From positions 1-19,864 of the forward strand of contig JAOZPK010000034.1 of assembly GCA_029932755.1 (NCBI GenBank): a stretch of DNA of 19,864 bases, in the 5' to 3' direction. Of the stretch, positions 14,742 to 19,864 are shown one piece after another. The notes under the pieces were generated by a model, which worked only from the letters and a program-made list of their open reading frames with translations, searched no databases and had not been told where the DNA came from. The stretch comes from Candidatus Cloacimonadota bacterium (GTDB lineage Bacteria; Cloacimonadota; Cloacimonadia; Cloacimonadales; TCS61). Made by a program: the position numbers and the translations under genes. Every line of letters begins with the position of its first letter. Positions within the stretch are counted from its first letter, which is position 1.

Positions 14742-16489
14742 TTTATAATGCCATAATAATAATTAATAAGTTTTCGTGCAATTGGAGCACTAACACTACC
14801 GCCATGTCCACCATTTTCTACGAATACATCAAATCCTATTTCAAATTTATCACATTTAGCATAACCGCTAAACCATGAATGTGTTTTTTCCCCCATATGA
14901 TTCTCAGCAGATCCTGTTTTCCCAGATACTTTAACGCCGCTGACACTGGCTGCTGTTCCAGTTCCATATCTCTCATTCACTGTTGCGTAGAGCGAATTCT
15001 GTATTAACCTAAGTGTTTCTTCAGACATTGGCAGATGTTTTTGCTCAACATAATTTTTAAAAGTTTGTTCCGCTTCTATTCTTTTGTCCAGAAGATGAGG
15101 TCGTCGCCAAATGCCATCATTTCCTATTGCAGAGTAATATGCACAAATTTGTAGCGGTGTAACCAAAACCTCTCCCTGACCAATCGCTAGATTTACCTTA
15201 TGACCTAATATCCCTACATATTTTCCATAATTATCAATATACCATTTTCGGGAAGGGAAGAAACCTCTACGTTCACCGGGAAGATCAATACCGGTTCGTG
15301 TTGAGAGGTAATTTTGTTTAGTATATCTGTTGATCTGTTCCAATGAGAATCTTGTAGAAAGATCATAGAAAAACACATCACAAGAGTATTTAATAGCATT
15401 TTCTACAGCCATACTGCCGTGACCTGTTTTCAACCAGCACTTAAAGTACCTGTTGCCAAACCACATACCTCCATCACATTTTGCAAGCTTGGTTTTGGAA
15501 TCAATTACCTTTTCTTCCAGACCAAGACTTGCCATAATAGGTTTATAAACCGAACCGGGTGGATACGTTCCGTGTATGATCCTATCTAACATAGGTTTAT
15601 TCGGATTAGTAATTAATTCATTCCAATGTTTTGCAGAAATTCCTCCGGTAAAAAGATTAGGATCAAAATCAGGTTTACTCACGTAAGCAAGGATTCCGCC
15701 TGTTTTTATGTTCATAACCACAATTGAGCCCTTTTTGTTTTTTGGAAAAATTGACGAAACATATTCTTGAAGATCATTATCGATAGTTAGTATCAAATCG
15801 TCTCCATTCTGGGGAGCTATTTGAAGATTATGTTTAAAAAATTCCAAATTATTACCGCTTGCATCTACTTGAAGTATTTGCTGTCCGTTCTTTCCACGTA
15901 AGATATTCTCATAATATTTTTCTAAACCGGTTTTGCCAATATTGCTATTTATGGAATATCCTTTTTTCCGAAGTGTTCTATATTCCTCTTCGGTTATGCG
16001 TCCTGTATAACCGGTAAAGATATTTGCAAAGTAATATCCTCTTACTTTTTCGGCTTTAAAAAGAAGTGATGGATAATAGTTAAATTGTTCAGATGTTTTG
16101 ACCATTTTTTCAAACTGAATGTTTTGTATAAGCAAAATATCCTGATATGATCTATATCTGTTTTCATAAATGATCTTCTTAATTTCGTCGATTTCTTTAT
16201 CAAAATGTTTACTAACAAATCCCGATACTTTTTCTTTGTTTACTATCTTTCCCGGTGTAATATATAAATTATATGATGGTTTATTGAGAGCAATTGGACG
16301 ATATTTTCTATCATAGATTTCTCCACGGGTAGGATAGATTGTTTGTATTCTAACAATATTTTTTTCAGCAATATTCTTAAATTTGCCACTTTCAATGACT
16401 TGTAATTTAAATACAAAGAAAAGCAAAATAAAGAATATAAATGCTATTACATATCCGGCGTAGTCTGAAATTGTAATTTTTTTATACAT
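14738..16489 (-). CDS. mrdA: Penicillin-binding protein 2 (elongasome transpeptidase)
   Basis: A 583-residue class B PBP that cross-links peptidoglycan in partnership with RodA. It has a short cytoplasmic N-terminus, a membrane helix (about 12-30), a pedestal domain with R55-G-E-I-Y-D (the conserved R-G-x-I-x-D motif), and a transpeptidase domain with S313-V-Y-K316, S369-C-D371 and K524-T-G526. The S-x-D variant of the second motif is normal for PBP2. All active-site residues are intact. It lacks the PASTA domains of some PBPs. The start ATG 16489 overlaps mreD by 8 bases, and no Shine-Dalgarno site is evident, so coupling to mreD is likely. Confidence 0.95.
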   Translation of the reverse strand: MYKKITISDYAGYVIAFIFFILLFFVFKLQVIESGKFKNIAEKNIVRIQTIYPTRGEIYDRKYRPIALNKPSYNLYITPGKIVNKEKVSGFVSKHFDKEIDEIKKIIYENRYRSYQDILLIQNIQFEKMVKTSEQFNYYPSLLFKAEKVRGYYFANIFTGYTGRITEEEYRTLRKKGYSINSNIGKTGLEKYYENILRGKNGQQILQVDASGNNLEFFKHNLQIAPQNGDDLILTIDNDLQEYVSSIFPKNKKGSIVVMNIKTGGILAYVSKPDFDPNLFTGGISAKHWNELITNPNKPMLDRIIHGTYPPGSVYKPIMASLGLEEKVIDSKTKLAKCDGGMWFGNRYFKCWLKTGHGSMAVENAIKYSCDVFFYDLSTRFSLEQINRYTKQNYLSTRTGIDLPGERRGFFPSRKWYIDNYGKYVGILGHKVNLAIGQGEVLVTPLQICAYYSAIGNDGIWRRPHLLDKRIEAEQTFKNYVEQKHLPMSEETLRLIQNSLYATVNERYGTGTAASVSGVKVSGKTGSAENHMGEKTHSWFSGYAKCDKFEIGFDVFVENGGHGGSVSAPIARKLINYYYGIIK

Positions 16490-16967
16490 TTAGTGTTATC
16501 TTAATTTTTTCTAAAAGAGCTAAAAAATAAACTACTGTTATTGAAATTAGAGTATTGAAGAAAATTGAAAAGAAAAAAAGAAACAGAAAACCATCAATTA
16601 GCTGATCTGCCATAATATGATAAATGATTAAAATAGAGTAATAAAAAAAATTTAAAAACAAAATACTTAAACTAACAATAATAAATCTTTGTTTATTGAC
16701 ATTCATATGAAATTTATTTACCAAAAAAGAGATAATTAGAAATAAAAGTGTATTCATCCCAAGCAATGGAGGGTACATCACATCCAAAGCAAGACCCAAT
16801 ATAAACGCAAGCGGCAGTAGAAATTTTGCTCTTATTTGAATGCTGATGAATGCAAAATACGCTATAAAAAAGTTAGGAATGATTGAATATATTGCAAAAT
16901 GGTGAGCAACAATCAATTGAAAATATAGTATTAATATTCCCCAAATAGCATATTTAATAGTTTTCAT
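16482..16967 (-). CDS. mreD: Rod-shape-determining protein MreD
   Basis: A 161-residue, very hydrophobic protein with five or six predicted membrane helices spanning nearly its whole length. The central A-F-I-L-G-L-A-L-D-V-M-Y-P-P-L-L-G (about 54-70) is the conserved MreD core motif (G-L-x-x-D-x-x-x-x-x-x-x-G). It is part of the elongation complex that links cytoplasmic MreB filaments to the periplasmic synthases. It begins with a one-base TAATG overlap after the CofE-like gene and overlaps mrdA, in the canonical place between mreC and mrdA, apart from the inserted gene. Confidence 0.88.
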   Translation of the reverse strand: MKTIKYAIWGILILYFQLIVAHHFAIYSIIPNFFIAYFAFISIQIRAKFLLPLAFILGLALDVMYPPLLGMNTLLFLIISFLVNKFHMNVNKQRFIIVSLSILFLNFFYYSILIIYHIMADQLIDGFLFLFFFSIFFNTLISITVVYFLALLEKIKITLNV

Positions 16968-17650
16968 TATACCTTTCTTATAATGCAGATTGGAGTGAGC
17001 TCATCGCCTTGTCCCTGAGGATTATCCTTCATTACTCTTTCCATGAATTTTTTATCAATTCCATCACTTCCACCTATCATCCAGCATCCGCCAATATCAT
17101 TTATATCCATCACACAACATTCATATCCTGTATTATCCTTGATGTTTTGAGCTTCTTTTTTCGGATATTTAGGACCTTTTATTACGCAGTTTTCATATGG
17201 TGGAACGGGGGAAGTTGTTGCTGCATCAATGAGGGCAGCCTGCATTCCGGCAAGACGATAAAAATCTCCTTTACCTCTCCGACCGATAAATCTTCCGATC
17301 CCTCCAATTATTGCTGCGAAAAGAATTCGAGGAGCACCACATTCATCAATAGCGCATTGCATACTTTCAGGAGCTCGCAGACCAATTCCGTATTCTACAT
17401 TGGAAACATAACGCCAAAGAAATTTTGCCAACCACCCAATTTTTAATTCACTTACGGGTATTGCCCGACCTTGTGTAATGGCAAGCGGACTTTCACTTAT
17501 ACTTATGATATCATTTTTTTCAATTTTTCCCTTAATGCATTCTTTCACAATAGAAAGGATCTCATCGTCAGCAGTTAAAATTTTGGTTTTCAGGGGAATT
17601 CGAAGATATTCGATTCCTTCAACGTTAATTATTTTTGAGCTCTTCTTCAT
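16967..17650 (-). CDS. CofE-like protein (coenzyme F420:L-glutamate ligase family)
   Basis: A 227-residue soluble protein of the CofE/F420-ligase family (PF01996 type). Seen: K45-N-D-I-I-S-I-S-E-S-P-L-A (45-57) with Q60-G-R, Y87-G-I-G-L-R-A-P-E-S-M-Q98, the G-G-I-G-R-F-I-G stretch (116-123), R125-G-K-G-D-F-Y-R-L-A-G135 and D182-I-N-D-I-G-G. Archaeal and actinobacterial CofE adds glutamates to F420-0 using GTP; many bacterial relatives come from species without known F420 and their substrate is unclear. The window shows no other F420 gene. It has eight Cys, which is many for its size. The start at ATG 17650 has AAAAGGA 8 bases upstream and overlaps mreC by 26 bases; the end overlaps mreD by one. 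This tight placement implies a role linked to the rod complex, which is an inference. Confidence 0.75.
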   Translation of the reverse strand: MKKSSKIINVEGIEYLRIPLKTKILTADDEILSIVKECIKGKIEKNDIISISESPLAITQGRAIPVSELKIGWLAKFLWRYVSNVEYGIGLRAPESMQCAIDECGAPRILFAAIIGGIGRFIGRRGKGDFYRLAGMQAALIDAATTSPVPPYENCVIKGPKYPKKEAQNIKDNTGYECCVMDINDIGGCWMIGGSDGIDKKFMERVMKDNPQGQGDELTPICIIRKV

Positions 17651-18407
17651 AGCTTTTGTCCTTTTTATATAATAATATGATTATCTGATCAAGCTCAGAT
17701 GGATTTATAAAAGTTTGTATTTTTGCACTCATGAAAATATCAGCAGAGTTTTCGATAAGTTTAACGACTTTTCCAACCGGAAATCCTTTTGGAAAAACAG
17801 ATGATATTTGCGAAGTAACAATAATATCTCCAACTCTAATATCAGAACCAGGTTTAATTAGAGTCATGTATGAATTACCAAAAATATCTGATTTCATGAT
17901 TCCCTGCAGGTGATTTCTTTTAGACATAATACCTAACTCGAATCTTGAATGATCAAGCGGCAACACTATTGAATAATTATGAGAAACAGCGATGATCTTT
18001 CCGACAATCCCGTTATTTGAGATAACGGGATAATCTAATTTTATATTATTTTTTTTACCTTTATTGATAATAAGGCACCTTTCTTTAAATTCACCTTTAA
18101 ATCCAACAATATCTGCCAGAAGGTGACTGTAATTACCTGTATCATAATCAATTTTAGCGTTTTCAATTTCCACCAAGATATTTTCTAATTCGGTAATTCT
18201 AATTGTGTGCTCAGATAGTTTTTCAGAGAGGAGTTGATTTTTTTCTTTAAGATCAAATAAAGAATTAAATTTTTGTATCGAATTTACTAAAGGGAAATAT
18301 ATTGTTTTACTTAAGAATTGAGCTTTTTTCAATCTGTTATCATTATTGCCCATGAAAAGAAGGACCGCTAGAATCAGATAGATTAGAAAATGAAACTCTC
18401 TCTTCAC
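17625..18407 (-). CDS. mreC: Rod-shape-determining protein MreC
   Basis: A 260-residue bitopic protein: short basic N-terminus, one membrane helix (about 6-19), coiled coil (about 50-88) and a periplasmic double beta-barrel domain with 'INKGKKNNIKLDYPVISNNGIVGKI' beginning near residue 114 and V-G-D-I-I-V-T-S near 193-200. MreC scaffolds PBP2 and RodA and activates PBP2. The segment D-Y-P-V-I-S-x-x-G-I-V-G-K is the family signature. It starts at GTG 18407, 4 bases after the mreB stop; no ATG alternative fits. Length is a little short but typical of FCB bacteria. The 3' end overlaps the CofE-like gene by 26 bases. Confidence 0.93.
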   Translation of the reverse strand: MKREFHFLIYLILAVLLFMGNNDNRLKKAQFLSKTIYFPLVNSIQKFNSLFDLKEKNQLLSEKLSEHTIRITELENILVEIENAKIDYDTGNYSHLLADIVGFKGEFKERCLIINKGKKNNIKLDYPVISNNGIVGKIIAVSHNYSIVLPLDHSRFELGIMSKRNHLQGIMKSDIFGNSYMTLIKPGSDIRVGDIIVTSQISSVFPKGFPVGKVVKLIENSADIFMSAKIQTFINPSELDQIIILLYKKDKSYEEELKNN

Positions 18408-18411
18408 GGTA

Positions 18412-19449
18412 TTAATCTTCTATTTTCTTAATGAGAACATCCCTGAATTCTTCCATGTTATCAAGTACACGTCCGCATCCTTTTAAAACACAAGTAAGAG
18501 CTTCCGGCATGACATGAACAGGCAGGTCAACAGTTTCCTGTATTTTTTTATCAAGCCCCTTAAGATTTGCTCCACCACCAGTAAGGATCAATCCTCGCTC
18601 TGCAATATCGGCAGCAAGTTCTGGGGCTGTTTTTTCAAAAAGACGTTTCACGGCATCTATTATAGATTGTACAGTTTCAGAAAGAGCTTCTCGAATTTCC
18701 TCGGAGGTTACTTCAACCGTGATCGGATAACCTGTTATAATATCTCGTCCGCGGACTTCCATTTTTAGCTCACCTTCAATCGGGTAGGCAGATCCAATCT
18801 CTTTTTTAATTTTTTCGGCAGTTTGAATGCCAACCAAAATATTATTTCTTTTTCGTAGATAAGTTACAATTGCCTCGTCCATTTTATCACCGCCTACACG
18901 AATGGAAGAGTGTACAACAATATGGGAAAGTGAAATTATTGCAATTTCGGTAGTTCCACCTCCAATATCCATAATAAGGTTACCTTGAGGTTTTTGAATT
19001 GGAAGGTCGGCACCAATTGCTGCAGCAATTGGTTCGGAAACAAGATGTACTTCGCGGGCTCCAGCATGAAGTGTGCTATCCCTTACAGCTCTTTTTTCTA
19101 CTTCTGTGATTCCTGAAGGAACACAAACGATCACGCGCGGCTTGATAAGAAGACGTTTTTTCTGAGCTCGCATGATCAAGTTTCTCAGCATTAGTTCTGT
19201 TACTTGAAAATCAGCTATTACCCCATCTTTAAGCGGCTTGATAATATTAACTTCTTCGGGATTCTTACCCAACATGTTTTTGGCATCTTCACCTATTGCA
19301 ATAATTTTTTTATTATCAGTTGAAATTGCAACAACAGATGGTTCATCGATCACAATGCCAATTCCCTTTTTATAAACTAGTGTGTTTGCTGTCCCCAGAT
19401 CTATTGCTATATCATTAGAAAAAAGTCCTGATAGATTATTAAAAAACAT
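18412..19449 (-). CDS. mreB: Actin-like cell-shape protein MreB
   Basis: A 345-residue actin-fold ATPase that polymerises on the inner membrane and guides side-wall synthesis. Phosphate-1 motif D17-L-G-T-A-N-T23, the phosphate-2 motif M-D-I-G-G-G-T-T-E (about 159-167), and T-G-G-G-A near 290-294 are all present. The N-terminal M-F-F-N-N-L-S-G-L-F is a possible amphipathic membrane helix. Length and sequence are highly typical. GGAGG lies 4 bases before ATG 19449. First gene of the rod operon, behind a candidate promoter in the 82-base gap after the dehydrogenase gene. Confidence 0.97.
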   Translation of the reverse strand: MFFNNLSGLFSNDIAIDLGTANTLVYKKGIGIVIDEPSVVAISTDNKKIIAIGEDAKNMLGKNPEEVNIIKPLKDGVIADFQVTELMLRNLIMRAQKKRLLIKPRVIVCVPSGITEVEKRAVRDSTLHAGAREVHLVSEPIAAAIGADLPIQKPQGNLIMDIGGGTTEIAIISLSHIVVHSSIRVGGDKMDEAIVTYLRKRNNILVGIQTAEKIKKEIGSAYPIEGELKMEVRGRDIITGYPITVEVTSEEIREALSETVQSIIDAVKRLFEKTAPELAADIAERGLILTGGGANLKGLDKKIQETVDLPVHVMPEALTCVLKGCGRVLDNMEEFRDVLIKKIED

Positions 19450-19485
19450 TTATCCTCCAAAAAATCCAGTATCAATCAATTGTTG

Positions 19486-19518
19486 CAAACTTAATTTTAA
19501 ATGAGATTGTTCTGTCAA
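19486..19518 (-). promoter_or_regulatory. Candidate mreB promoter
   Basis: On the minus strand TTGACA (19518-19513) is followed after 19 bases by TAAGTTTG (19493-19486), which fits the TAnnTTTG -7 element of Bacteroidota-type promoters. It lies 37 bases upstream of the mreB ATG, leaving a short leader with GGAGG. No comparable classical -10 box is at 17 bases, although AT-rich near-matches exist. Single-instance evidence only. Confidence 0.45.
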
Positions 19519-19531
19519 GTGTTAATAACAG

Positions 19532-19864
19532 TTAAAATAGATTATTATATTCAACTAAATTCAGTTCGTTTATCATCGTTATCAAATTTTTCTGCAAACC
19601 CGAATTTATAGGAATTCCATTTTTTCTAATTTCCTTTTCTTGGAAATACTCTTTTTCTCCGGCAACCCAAATACGTTCTTTATTCGGACGTTTTTTGGAA
19701 TTTTGCAATTGTGTCATAATTTCTCCAGTAATGTGTTTGAAATCTTTAATATCAGTAAATTTTTCAATATCCATTGCGATGAAGATATGTCCAAGTTTAT
19801 AGGGAATTCGCTTACCATCTTCCCAGCCATTAAGATGATGCATGAAACTTCCTGCCTGTAAAGC
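19532..19864 (-). CDS. Malate/L-lactate dehydrogenase, Ldh_2 family (C-terminal part)
   Basis: The 5' end runs off the window, leaving the last 110 residues of an NAD(P)-dependent 2-hydroxyacid dehydrogenase of the Ldh_2 (malate/L-lactate/ureidoglycolate, YlbC/ComC-like) family. The visible part starts A-L-Q-A-G-S-F-M-H-H-L-N-G-W and includes 'YKLGHIFIAMDIEKF' and 'IWVAGEKEYFQEKEIRKNGIPI', which are characteristic of the C-terminal half, including the domain-closing strand and the E-x-x-R-x-x-G-I-P-I motif. Substrate cannot be fixed from this part. The reading frame is open to the window edge without any in-frame stop. It is 82 bases upstream of mreB on the same strand, probably a separate unit. 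Confidence 0.85.
   Translation of the reverse strand, partial: ALQAGSFMHHLNGWEDGKRIPYKLGHIFIAMDIEKFTDIKDFKHITGEIMTQLQNSKKRPNKERIWVAGEKEYFQEKEIRKNGIPINSGLQKNLITMINELNLVEYNNLF

Noticed and set aside
17009..17446. 145-residue open frame on the plus strand opposite the CofE-like gene
   Set aside because: It lies wholly antisense to a recognised gene in an operon with conserved neighbours, is rich in Ser/His/Ile/Phe as expected of an antisense shadow, and has no ribosome-binding site.
1..19864. tRNA, rRNA, CRISPR array, insertion sequence or att site
   Set aside because: Looked for cloverleaf-like hairpins, regularly spaced direct repeats, transposase motifs and terminal repeats by eye; none found apart from the small inverted-repeat element.

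Overview
The window is AT-rich and gene-dense, uses the standard code, and carries no rRNA, tRNA or CRISPR array that I can see. The genes look like the core chromosome of a Gram-negative anaerobe. It has several Cys-anchored lipoproteins, an outer-membrane barrel-like protein, a DUF4837 lipoprotein and a DUF3098-like small membrane protein. The last two families are best known from the Bacteroidota/FCB group. Many genes nevertheless have clear Shine-Dalgarno sites, which is unusual for true Bacteroidota. My best guess is Candidatus Cloacimonadota or a close FCB relative. This is an inference from gene content and needs a phylogeny.

Layout, right to left (most genes are on the minus strand). 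A partial Ldh_2-type malate/lactate dehydrogenase at the right edge is followed by a rod-shape operon: mreB, mreC, a CofE-like (F420:glutamate ligase family) gene, mreD, mrdA (PBP2), rodA, a lipoprotein with a carbohydrate-binding-like fold, and an 88-residue unknown. It ends at a bidirectional terminator near 12.63 kb. The genes from mreC to rodA are joined by overlaps or gaps of a few bases.

In the middle, three plus-strand genes (phosphate butyryltransferase-like, rlmH, trxB) form a small island. It is divergent from the next minus-strand block and convergent with the rod operon.

The left half is a second minus-strand block: an M23 peptidase, xseB, ispA, a hairpin, dut, a TrmN6-type methyltransferase, an FtsE-like and an FtsX-like gene, pgsA, the DUF4837 lipoprotein, the barrel-like protein and a 625-residue TPR lipoprotein. 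Most junctions are GTGA, ATGA or TAATG overlaps, suggesting one translationally coupled transcript for lipid, envelope and nucleotide metabolism. After an intergenic inverted-repeat element come a two-helix DUF3098-like protein and a HEPN-domain protein.

The two most unusual features are as follows. (1) The FtsE-like ATPase has substitutions in every motif normally needed for ATP hydrolysis (Walker A Lys to Arg, Q-loop, signature, Walker B Glu, H-loop), yet it is still tightly coupled to an FtsX-like partner. (2) A CofE-family ligase gene sits inside the mre operon between mreC and mreD, with no sign of F420 metabolism in the window.
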